This document shows, one piece after another, positions 1 through 5,558 of a stretch of 5,573 bases of DNA. The stretch's first letter is position 1. The number at the start of each line of letters is the position of its first letter. Under the pieces are notes generated by a model. The model ran no database searches. It was not told the DNA's origin and saw nothing but the letters and a program-made list of their open reading frames with translations. The DNA is from Desulfobacterales bacterium (GTDB lineage Bacteria; Desulfobacterota; Desulfobacteria; Desulfobacterales; ETH-SRB1): positions 1 through 5,573 of the forward strand of contig JASEIZ010000148.1 of the NCBI GenBank assembly GCA_030017395.1. Reading direction: 5' to 3'. The position numbers and the translations under genes were made by a program.

Positions 1-383
1 GGCGAATCCTCAAGCTTGGTGGAAAATTAGTAGTTACCACTCCGAATATCGAGAGCTTGGGGCACCGGTTTTTTCACAAGTCGTGGCGAGAACTTGATCC
101 ACCCAGACATCTACATATTTTCTCCATGAAGACGCTTAGGATTTGTGTTGAGCAAATAGGATATCGGGTTGAGACATTACGCACGACGCCGCGCTCGGCG
201 TGGGAGATGTACTACGCCAGTCGCTTGATTCATAGGGATGGCAATATCCCAGGTGGTTTTCCTCAGTCCTTAAGCCGGCGATTACGGCTTGAAGGGCTAG
301 CATTTCAAGTGTTCCAGCATATGTTGCTTCCATTTAGGAGCAATGTAGGTGAGGGAATTATACTAATTGCATCAAAAGCATGA
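1..383 (+). CDS. Class I SAM-dependent methyltransferase, C-terminal part (5' end outside window)
   Basis: The reading frame is open from base 3 with no stop, so the gene begins upstream; 126 residues are visible. The first visible residues, LKLGGKLVVTTPN, are the post-catalytic strand typical of class I methyltransferases (family form: LKPGGxLVVTTPN). They are followed by SLGHRFF and DPPRHLHIFS, a combination characteristic of Methyltransf_23-type enzymes in polysaccharide clusters. The SAM-binding glycine loop must lie upstream. The likely role, inferred from context, is methyl transfer from SAM to a sugar of the surface glycan, in the cytoplasm. A TTG at 57 could be read as a start, but it falls inside the conserved domain and is not the real one. 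The stop lies 10 bases before the next start, so the two genes are probably cotranscribed. G+C is higher here than anywhere else in the window. Substrate unknown. Confidence 0.88.
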   Translation, partial: RILKLGGKLVVTTPNIESLGHRFFHKSWRELDPPRHLHIFSMKTLRICVEQIGYRVETLRTTPRSAWEMYYASRLIHRDGNIPGGFPQSLSRRLRLEGLAFQVFQHMLLPFRSNVGEGIILIASKA

Positions 384-384
384 C

Positions 385-388
385 GGAG
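385..388 (+). promoter_or_regulatory. Ribosome binding site of the glycosyltransferase at 394
   Basis: GGAG lies just after the methyltransferase stop, with a 5-base spacer to ATG 394. It supports ATG 394 over the in-frame TTG at 367, which would overlap the previous gene and add nine residues not resembling the family N-terminus. Confidence 0.6.
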
Positions 389-393
389 ATGGT

Positions 394-1257
394 ATGCAAA
401 CTCCATCAATTCTGACAATCTGCGTCAACTACCACAATGATGAGCAAACGGTGCGGTTTATCCATGAGTTGCTTGCCCAGAGAGATGTCTCTGACCAAAT
501 GGTGATTATCGTAGATAATAGTGAACCTCCTATGGTAGAGAGCCCATTGCGTGACCTGGCCCACACTGATCCACGGATACTATTGCGTCATCCAGGGAGG
601 AACCTGGGATATTATGGCGCTGCAGCATGGGGATTGTGTGAATATCTCAAAAAATTTCCGTTGCCGGAGTGGATTATTATATGTAATACAGATATTGAAT
701 TAATTCAAATTGACCTTTTGTCGAATTTGTGTGCTTTACATTCTGCAAGTCACTACGCTGTTATAGCTCCCGCAATTATTTCAACCGCTTCGGGAAGGGA
801 TCTAAACCCATACATGAGAACACGACCAACTCGTTTCCGTATGCACTTTTATAAATGGACTTTTCGATATTATCCAATATCAATAACCTACCAACTTTTA
901 GCATTACTGAAAAATAAAATTCTATTCATCTTAAAGCATGTCTTGGTTCGGTCAAACGCTAACTCTGATCAGAGATTTCTTGGACCACAACAGATTTATG
1001 CTCCTCATGGTTCCTTTGTAGCCTATAAGCGAAAATTTTTTGAATCAGGCGGTACTTTGAATCACGGGGTTTTTCTTTTCGGAGAAGAAATCTTCATTGC
1101 AGAGACAGCAAAACGCCTGGGTCTAACCATAGCTTATGACCCAAGATTACAGATTAAACATCAGGAGCATTCTACGACTAATGTTTTTAAGTCACGAAAG
1201 ATTCTTGGTTTTGTAAGGGAGGCTGCTGAATATTGTGCCGACATGTTCTTCCGATAG
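394..1257 (+). CDS. Family 2 glycosyltransferase, rhamnosyltransferase-like
   Basis: This 287-residue cytosolic enzyme has the GT-A fold layout of COG1216/WbbL-like glycosyltransferases. It starts with the nucleotide-binding strand SILTICVNYHND (residues 5-16), then VIIVDNS (37-43). Next is HPGRNLGYYGAAAWGL (66-81), matching the family's NxGxxxAxNxG segment. The metal-binding DXD-like site is NTD (98-100) in IIICNTDIEL. The acceptor side has APHGSFVAYKRKFF (203-216) and LFGEEIFIAETAKRLG (228-243), matching the family's GEDxDLxxRxxxxG with EE as probable catalytic acids. A closing KHQEHSTT (255-262) also fits. It probably transfers a deoxyhexose or similar sugar to a lipid-linked intermediate; donor and acceptor cannot be read from sequence. 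Residues 150-190 are an insertion rich in aromatic and basic residues that could touch the membrane. ATG 394 is chosen because of the GGAG 5 bases upstream. Confidence 0.9.
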   Translation: MQTPSILTICVNYHNDEQTVRFIHELLAQRDVSDQMVIIVDNSEPPMVESPLRDLAHTDPRILLRHPGRNLGYYGAAAWGLCEYLKKFPLPEWIIICNTDIELIQIDLLSNLCALHSASHYAVIAPAIISTASGRDLNPYMRTRPTRFRMHFYKWTFRYYPISITYQLLALLKNKILFILKHVLVRSNANSDQRFLGPQQIYAPHGSFVAYKRKFFESGGTLNHGVFLFGEEIFIAETAKRLGLTIAYDPRLQIKHQEHSTTNVFKSRKILGFVREAAEYCADMFFR

Positions 1258-1299
1258 TGTTTGTTGCAAAGAGTGCAGAGTCTATTGGGAGCAACATAA

Positions 1300-1506
1300 G
1301 TGATTGATAATCTATTCATAATTAATGTTTTAAGTTTAGCTATCTTAGGCTTTTTTCTTTTTAAAAAATGCTTTTTGGGTGACTCATTAAAATTAACTCG
1401 CCTAACATTACCTTCTTTAGCCAACATGATTGATGGCGTTAGGAAGCTGGAAAAGGATTTTTCAGTAAAACAGGAGGGCTACAATAATATTCAGCCATCG
1501 CTTTAG
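1300..1506 (+). CDS. Possible small membrane protein, 68 residues, unknown function
   Basis: The frame starts at GTG 1300, with GGGAG at 1287-1291 and an 8-base spacer. The product has one hydrophobic segment near the N-terminus (LFIINVLSLAILGFFLF, residues 5-21), then KK and a polar tail of about 45 residues with mixed charge. I recognise no family. It fills what would otherwise be a gap of about 225 bases between the glycosyltransferase and the ligase. Its 3' end contains the AGGAGG ribosome binding site that seems to belong to the ligase, so if translated it could couple ligase translation. The case for a gene is a reasonable start signal and a plausible membrane segment. The case against is short length, a GTG start and no recognisable motif; it may be a chance frame in a decayed or leader region. 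Confidence 0.35.
   Translation: MIDNLFIINVLSLAILGFFLFKKCFLGDSLKLTRLTLPSLANMIDGVRKLEKDFSVKQEGYNNIQPSL
1472..1489 (+). promoter_or_regulatory. Consensus AGGAGG ribosome binding site before in-frame ATA codons (likely true ligase start)
   Basis: AGGAGG at 1472-1477 is a full Shine-Dalgarno core. In the ligase frame it is followed by two consecutive ATA codons at 1484 and 1487, with spacers of 6 and 9 bases. No ATG, GTG or TTG lies at that distance in this frame, and an in-frame TAA at 1466-1468 excludes anything further upstream. Initiation here would add 11-12 residues, including HRFRR, ahead of the first membrane segment. Either ATA is used as a rare start or one of the two is a changed ATG. 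Confidence 0.55.
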
Positions 1507-1519
1507 AAGAACAGGGCTA

Positions 1520-2767
1520 TTGCTACTTATAGGGACTATCGCTTTTTCTCCGCGGATCCCTCTGCCTATAATGATCCGGGGGCGTTGTTTTGACCTAAGA
1601 GTTGAGGATATTATCCTAAGTGGGCTTCTTTTCTTTTGGTTACTTTACTTGTTTCTCAGACCGCGCATTCATCTGATGCCTCTTTTCAAGGTCATTGGCA
1701 TTTACATATCGATTGTTGTCCTCACCACTGGTATTGCTGTAATGAGATTTGATCTCAGTCTGCCAAGAGCATTCTTTTATTTTCTTAAAGAACTGGAATA
1801 TTTTCTTATATTTCTACTGGTCGCAAATTGGGTGCGTTCATATTCGGATCTTAAATTTGCAGGCAATGCGATATTGACTGTCGGTTTTGTCAATGTGGTG
1901 TGGGTAGGGTATCAGCTCTTAACAAGGAGCAGGGGTTCATTGTTTCTTATAGAAGCTCCAGCTGGTGTGTACCAACCTCTGCATCTTTTAGAGTCTTACG
2001 GACCTGGCCTTATAGGCGAAGTTTCTCCCCTTTCAGTAGGTGGATTTTTCTTGCTTATCTTTCTTTTGGCATTGAGTTATACACTGGTCTCAAGACCCGG
2101 TTTTAGGAGACAGGTATATGGGTTACTAAGCGCCACTTTTTTAGTGTGCGTGTTGCTATCTGGTTCCAGAGCATCGACAATAGGAGCTATAATCGGCGCT
2201 TTAGTATTTGTCAGGTATTGGGGCAATAAGAAGTCTGTTGTGATTATGGGGTTAGGTTTCCCGCTGCTATTGGGAACAGTGCTATGGCGTAAATCTAATG
2301 TTTTTTATTCAATGGAACATATATTTAACTTCAAGCATTATGTGGTGTCCTTGGCTTTTAGGCAACAGGAGATCTGGCAACCGCTAGTGTATTATATTTC
2401 CAAAAACCCTCTATTAGGATTCGGTAGGAGTTCCCTTGGTTTCTTTCCAGGATTTCCCGAGGAAGCTCATAACCACTATTTAAAAGTTCTTCTTGAGCAT
2501 GGCATTTTCGGGTTAATTGCCTTCCTCTGGCTACTCACTGTTGTGATTTTACTTTCAAGAAGAGTGCATAAGAGAAGTAAGGCTTCTATCAGTAAAGTTA
2601 TTGGTGGTGCATCGCTTGCGGCTATAGTAGCATTGAGTGTTGGAGCTCTTATACAGGATGTCTTTAAACCAGTAATCCTCAATGAGCTCTGGTGGATTTT
2701 CGTTGGTCTTACTGCCGCTGCTTACAGAATAGAATCAAGGAGTATAACAGAAAAAAACAATGTCTAA
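1520..2767 (+). CDS. O-antigen ligase / polymerase family membrane protein (Wzy_C domain)
   Basis: The protein has about 415 residues and roughly ten hydrophobic segments, normal for the Wzy/WaaL superfamily, which polymerises repeat units or ligates glycan to lipid A core on the periplasmic face. Diagnostic motifs, numbered from TTG 1520: LLSGSRAS (212-219), corresponding to the family's SRxx segment; then RQQEIWQPLVYYISKNPLLGFG (about 281-302, family R..xW...xPLLGxG); then EAHNHYL (315-321) followed by LLEHGIFGL, the conserved histidine-containing periplasmic loop of PF04932. The N-terminal PRIPLP and GRCFDLRVEDIIL also fit this family. TTG 1520 is the earliest standard start codon but has only AGGG three bases upstream; translation more likely begins at ATA 1484 or 1487 behind AGGAGG. 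Polymerase and ligase cannot be separated by sequence alone; with several glycosyltransferase genes around it, polymerase is slightly favoured. The stop overlaps the following glycosyltransferase remnant by 8 bases. Confidence 0.88.
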   Translation: MLLIGTIAFSPRIPLPIMIRGRCFDLRVEDIILSGLLFFWLLYLFLRPRIHLMPLFKVIGIYISIVVLTTGIAVMRFDLSLPRAFFYFLKELEYFLIFLLVANWVRSYSDLKFAGNAILTVGFVNVVWVGYQLLTRSRGSLFLIEAPAGVYQPLHLLESYGPGLIGEVSPLSVGGFFLLIFLLALSYTLVSRPGFRRQVYGLLSATFLVCVLLSGSRASTIGAIIGALVFVRYWGNKKSVVIMGLGFPLLLGTVLWRKSNVFYSMEHIFNFKHYVVSLAFRQQEIWQPLVYYISKNPLLGFGRSSLGFFPGFPEEAHNHYLKVLLEHGIFGLIAFLWLLTVVILLSRRVHKRSKASISKVIGGASLAAIVALSVGALIQDVFKPVILNELWWIFVGLTAAAYRIESRSITEKNNV

Positions 2768-2921
2768 TCTTATTGAGATTTCTGTAGTTATTCCTTGTCG
2801 GAATGAAGAAAAATTTATTGGCCAGTGTTTGTTGGAATCAGTTATTGCTAACGATTATCCAAAAGATAAGCTTGAGGTTTTTGTTGTTGATGGGATGAGT
2901 GAGGATGGGGCAAGGAAATAG
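2760..2921 (+). pseudogene. Truncated ExoA-like family 2 glycosyltransferase, N-terminal 53 codons only
   Basis: ATG 2760 overlaps the ligase stop, an arrangement usual for a real downstream gene. The frame encodes the start of a GT-A domain: VVIPCRNEEKFI (residues 9-20), then ANDYPKDKLEV (30-40), VVDGMSED (42-49), and finally GARK and a TAG at 2919-2921. It aligns almost without gaps (one extra residue around 24-26) with residues 10-54 of the intact glycosyltransferase at 3770, with about three quarters identical residues but many silent differences, so it is a diverged relative and not a fresh copy. The DXD metal site, the catalytic acid region and the membrane segments that a working enzyme needs are all missing. 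Similarity stops at about 2915, and the following bases show no continuation of the enzyme in any frame. It is therefore a gene remnant, probably left by recombination or replacement. Confidence 0.8.
2874..2915 (+). repeat. Diverged direct repeat, copy 1 (matches 3890-3931)
   Basis: These 42 bases match 3890-3931 at 38 positions without a gap. The segment codes EVFVVDGMSEDGAR here and EVLVVDGMSEDRTR in the intact gene. The match to the paralogue ends exactly where the glycosyltransferase remnant breaks off, which makes this block a candidate recombination site. Confidence 0.6.
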
Positions 2922-3083
2922 GAAATATTTTCAAATACTTGGTACTATGTTTGATGGTGAAATTTATCAAGGTTATGACGCAAATGATCGGCTTGTTTTT
3001 AGATACCCTAAAGCCTCTTCCAAATGATATAATTAGCGGAAATTGGGGTAGGAACCGGAGCTTGCGCTAAGCGCATTGTTCCT
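2922..3083 (+). pseudogene. Out-of-frame 5' part of the methyltransferase that continues to 3758
   Basis: No single frame crosses this stretch, but pieces of a methyltransferase can be read. Immediately before ATG 3084 and in its frame, bases 3039-3059 encode EIGVGTG, the SAM-binding motif I, followed by ACAKRIVP. This frame is closed upstream by TAA at 3030-3032. Frame 2 reads LDTLKPLPNDII up to 3034, a good lead-in to motif I, and is open back to 2903 with ATG candidates at 2954, 2975 and 2984. A third frame, open from ATG 2905 or 2947, reads FDGEIYQGYDANDRL and RYPKASSK and stops at 3025-3027. The frame 2 piece would need one base shift, at 3035-3041, to join motif I; the other would need two. 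Which N-terminus is ancestral is unclear. Genuine decay and sequence error in the short A and G runs are both possible. Confidence 0.6.
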
Positions 3084-3758
3084 ATGATCAACCAGTATGT
3101 TGGGATTGATATAGCCTCCTATACGATCGAGGCCCTTAAGGAACACTTCAAGGAGCATAATATGGAATTTTATTGCTTTTCTATGTGCGATAATACAGTG
3201 CCAACTGAATTAAAGATGAAATTCACTAAGGCTTATAGTTTTGATTCACTTGAGCATGTTGAATGTCCTCAAAGATTTTTTGAAAATCTTGCACTAATGC
3301 TTGTTCCTAATGGAGAAGCAATTATAGGTTTTCCTAATGAGTCCCTTCCAGAGATGCATGGGATTACTTCATTTAGGACCCTAGGTGATATGTTAGCCCC
3401 TTTAGAAAATACTTCATTAAAAGTAGTTAGAGTATACGAACTGCATAGATCTTTTCTCTTTAAGAATTTTAAGCGCTGGTTATGGGATCCAATTATAAAA
3501 GTAGGAAAATTTATTATAGCGTCACGTAATTACTGTCCCCAATGTTTTGATGATACTCTTGCTTTCCGGCTCATTATAAAGCCAAGGAAACCCGCTAGGC
3601 TCCTCAATATTTATGCGAGTTTTCTTATAAAAATTGCTTCGACAAGACCGATTTTTCATTACATTCCTCTTATGGAAAGAGACGAGATAGAAATTTATGA
3701 TCGCTACATCCTCTTGCATCTTAGATTGCAGAAAACGGCAGTTTCTATATTATATTAA
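3084..3758 (+). CDS. Class I SAM-dependent methyltransferase, N-terminally broken (probable pseudogene)
   Basis: The frame from ATG 3084 gives 224 residues. YVGIDIASYTIEALKEHF (5-22) is the second strand, with the acidic residue that contacts the SAM ribose; AYSFDSLEHVECPQRFFENL (50-69) is the family's typical DxxEHvxxPxxF segment; LMLVPNGEAIIGFPNE (71-86) is the LkpgG strand. The glycine-rich SAM loop (EIGVGTG) is encoded in the same frame just upstream at 3039-3059, but no start codon precedes it in frame, so a protein begun at ATG 3084 would lack SAM binding. The C-terminal half (about 120-224) carries YCPQCFDDTLAFRLIIKP and a basic, hydrophobic tail I do not recognise. The intact ancestor probably methylated a glycan sugar. 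The stop overlaps the ribosome binding site of the next gene, so transcription of the operon can continue. Probably non-functional unless the frame breaks upstream are sequence errors. Confidence 0.75.
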   Translation: MINQYVGIDIASYTIEALKEHFKEHNMEFYCFSMCDNTVPTELKMKFTKAYSFDSLEHVECPQRFFENLALMLVPNGEAIIGFPNESLPEMHGITSFRTLGDMLAPLENTSLKVVRVYELHRSFLFKNFKRWLWDPIIKVGKFIIASRNYCPQCFDDTLAFRLIIKPRKPARLLNIYASFLIKIASTRPIFHYIPLMERDEIEIYDRYILLHLRLQKTAVSILY

Positions 3759-3769
3759 GGATTAGTAGT

Positions 3770-4822
3770 ATGATAAATATTAATGATCCCCAATTTGTCT
3801 CCATCGTTATCCCCTGCCGAAATGAAGAGAGGTTCATTAGGGCGTGCCTCGATTCTATCATTGCCAATGACTATCCAAAGGATAGACTTGAGGTTTTGGT
3901 TGTTGATGGAATGAGTGAGGATAGGACAAGGGAAATCATTAAAAGATATGCTGCAAAGCATCCATTTATCATGCTTTTGGACAACCCTAGAAAAATCACT
4001 CCTTGTGCGCTGAATACGGGCATCCAACATGCTAAAGGCGAAATTATTATGAGAATGGATGCACATGCTACTTACGAAAAGGACTATATATCAAAATGTG
4101 TAAAATATTTAAGTGAATATAATGCTGATAATGTCGGCGGAACAATGATAACTTTATCTCAGAAAGATACATTTATCGGTAGGTCAATAGTTAAAGCCCT
4201 CACCAGCCGATTTGGTGTGGGTAATTCAGAATTTCGGACAGGCGTTAGTCAGCACAAAGAAACAGATACTGTTTTTGGCGGCTGCTATAGAAGAGAAATT
4301 TTTGATAAAATCGGATATTTCAACGAAAATTTGGCAAGCAGTCAGGATATGGAATTTAATTTAAGATTAAAAAAAGCAGGCGGCAAAATTCTTTTATGTC
4401 CTGATATTATAAGTTATTATTATGCCCGTAGTGATTTTAGGTCATTTTGTAAAAATAATTTCAGAAACGGTGTATGGGCTGTCTATCCAATGAAATTTAC
4501 CAAGTATATACCTGTTAGATTAAGGCATTTCATCCCTTTAATTTTTGTAGCCGGTTTATTCGGTAGTTTAGTTTTATCATTTTTTATCTCAATATTTATT
4601 TTTCTTTTTTTAGCAATAGTTCTGGCTTATTCATTGACAGGTTTTTATTTTTCAAGTAAAATAACAATTCAAGAAAAAAATATAAAATACTTTTTTGTAT
4701 TGCCAATTATTTTTGCAACACTACATTTAAGTTATGGTCTGGGTTCGGTGGTCGGTTTGTTAAAAGTTTTGGTTTCTAAAAATTTTTGGATGATGCGATT
4801 TAAAAGAAGTCACAGTGTTTAA
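3770..4822 (+). CDS. ExoA-like family 2 glycosyltransferase with C-terminal membrane segments
   Basis: This 350-residue protein matches the layout of succinoglycan ExoA-type glycosyltransferases. FVSIVIPCRNEERFI (9-23) and LEVLVVDGMSED (40-51) form the nucleotide-binding half. LLDNPRKITPCALNTGI (69-85) and EIIMRMDAHATY (91-102) carry the metal-binding DAH site. FGVGNSEFRTG (148-158) and VFGGCYRREIFDKIGYFNE (168-186) line the acceptor pocket. SSQDMEFNLRLKKAGGKI (190-207) holds the probable catalytic acid, and RNGVW (232-236) stands in for the family's terminal R/W motif. Three hydrophobic stretches follow (about 253-272, 273-295 and 306-333), anchoring the enzyme to the inner membrane, with a basic tail. 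Family members usually add a hexose to a lipid-linked precursor; the donor is unknown. ATG 3770 is preceded by AAGGA at 3757-3761 with an 8-base spacer. The N-terminal 54 residues are paralogous to the remnant at 2760. All key residues are present, so it should be active. Confidence 0.92.
   Translation: MININDPQFVSIVIPCRNEERFIRACLDSIIANDYPKDRLEVLVVDGMSEDRTREIIKRYAAKHPFIMLLDNPRKITPCALNTGIQHAKGEIIMRMDAHATYEKDYISKCVKYLSEYNADNVGGTMITLSQKDTFIGRSIVKALTSRFGVGNSEFRTGVSQHKETDTVFGGCYRREIFDKIGYFNENLASSQDMEFNLRLKKAGGKILLCPDIISYYYARSDFRSFCKNNFRNGVWAVYPMKFTKYIPVRLRHFIPLIFVAGLFGSLVLSFFISIFIFLFLAIVLAYSLTGFYFSSKITIQEKNIKYFFVLPIIFATLHLSYGLGSVVGLLKVLVSKNFWMMRFKRSHSV
3890..3931 (+). repeat. Diverged direct repeat, copy 2 (inside the intact glycosyltransferase)
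   Basis: Partner of 2874-2915, with 38 of 42 bases identical. It encodes the VVDGMSED nucleotide-binding segment, so functional constraint explains part of the similarity, but the identity is clearly higher than in the preceding 110 bases of the two genes. Confidence 0.6.
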
Positions 4823-4825
4823 TGT

Positions 4826-4831
4826 GAGGTG
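4826..4831 (+). promoter_or_regulatory. Ribosome binding site choosing ATG 4839
   Basis: GAGGTG lies 7 bases before ATG 4839 and matches the anti-Shine-Dalgarno sequence well. It favours ATG 4839 over the in-frame GTG at 4815, which would overlap the previous gene by 8 bases and place this site inside the coding region. Confidence 0.6.
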
Positions 4832-4838
4832 TTTTGAG

Positions 4839-5558
4839 ATGGAATCTGATATTGAGCAAAAAACAGATGAACTTTATAAAGAATACTATAACAGAAAAGG
4901 AGAAGAAAGGAATGATTTGTTGAAAAATCCGGAAGTCTTATTTCAAATACTTGGTTATGATAGGGCAGTAGTTTCAGCTATAGCGTCAACAAAACTTAAC
5001 CCGAAAACTGCAAAAGTTTTAGATGTTGGTTGTGGAGACGGAGCAAGTATGCTTAATCTTGTTAGATTAGGTTTTTTACCTTCAAACCTATATGGTATTG
5101 ACATTATTGAAGAAAGAATTACACAAGCCAAGTTAAAAATCTCTAACATCAACTGGATACTCGGGAATGCAAGTTGCTTAAAATTTGACGATAACTTTTT
5201 TGAGTGCGTTATGGAGTCAACAATGTTTCTTCAAATGACAGATGACGAGCTGTCCGATAAAATAGCGAAAGAAATGATACGGGTTACTAAAAAACACGGA
5301 TATATTTTACTTATTTTACTTATTGACTGGCGATATTCTCATCCGTTTAATAAAGAATATAAAGGTTTGTCAAAAAAGAGAATTACTAATCTTTTTGATG
5401 TCGGCTCAAAAACATCAATTTTTAAGATTTATAAAGGGGCGTTGGTACCTCCTATTGGAAGATTTATTTCCAGAAATATTCCCTGTATTTATTTTACTTT
5501 GCAGAAACTATTCCCTTTTTTAGTCGGTCAAGTAGTTACTGTTTTGAAAAAGAGTTGA
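4839..5558 (+). CDS. Class I SAM-dependent methyltransferase, intact
   Basis: From ATG 4839 the protein has 239 residues. An N-terminal helical region (ELYKEYYNRKGEERNDLLKNP, starting near residue 11) is seen in several polysaccharide-cluster methyltransferases and may form the acceptor lid. Motif I is KVLDVGCGDGAS (59-70). The SAM ribose-binding acidic strand is LYGIDIIEERI (84-94). Motif II/III is INWILGNASCLKFDDNFFE (104-122), followed by STMFLQMTDDEL and the EMIRVTKKHGYILLI strand (145-159), in which the usual GG is HG. A hydrophobic, basic C-terminus (about 200-239) may associate with the membrane. It probably O-methylates a sugar of the glycan made by the neighbouring glycosyltransferases; the substrate is not deducible. 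It starts 16 bases after the previous stop, so cotranscription is likely. Base composition is strongly AT-rich compared with the first genes (16 of 60 bases G/C at 4861-4920), suggesting a separate origin. Confidence 0.9.
   Translation: MESDIEQKTDELYKEYYNRKGEERNDLLKNPEVLFQILGYDRAVVSAIASTKLNPKTAKVLDVGCGDGASMLNLVRLGFLPSNLYGIDIIEERITQAKLKISNINWILGNASCLKFDDNFFECVMESTMFLQMTDDELSDKIAKEMIRVTKKHGYILLILLIDWRYSHPFNKEYKGLSKKRITNLFDVGSKTSIFKIYKGALVPPIGRFISRNIPCIYFTLQKLFPFLVGQVVTVLKKS

Noticed and set aside
1262..1296. Inverted repeat TGTTGC / GCAACA after the glycosyltransferase stop.
   Set aside because: A 6-base stem with a loop of about 23 bases and no T-run is too weak for a terminator, and the genes around it look cotranscribed.
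1161..1427. Minus-strand frame of 88 codons across the end of the glycosyltransferase and the gap.
   Set aside because: It overlaps a well-supported plus-strand gene, has no recognisable motif and all the neighbours are on the plus strand.
1900..2106. Plus-strand 68-codon frame inside the ligase.
   Set aside because: It is wholly inside the membrane protein gene in another frame and lacks a supported start.
3035..3041. Programmed ribosomal frameshift restoring the methyltransferase.
   Set aside because: There is no convincing slippery sequence, no rare-codon or stop arrangement typical of +1 shifting, and no strong downstream structure visible; decay or sequence error is simpler.
3731..3747. 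Short hairpin AGAAA...TTTCT at the end of the middle methyltransferase.
   Set aside because: It has only a 5-base AT-rich stem with no T-tract, and lies inside the coding frame.
3755..4066. Minus-strand frame of 103 codons opposite the start of the ExoA-like gene.
   Set aside because: It is antisense to the highly conserved catalytic region and has no family features; it is a chance frame.
5323..5523. Plus-strand 66-codon frame inside the last methyltransferase.
   Set aside because: It is a shadow of an intact gene, with no start signal or motif.
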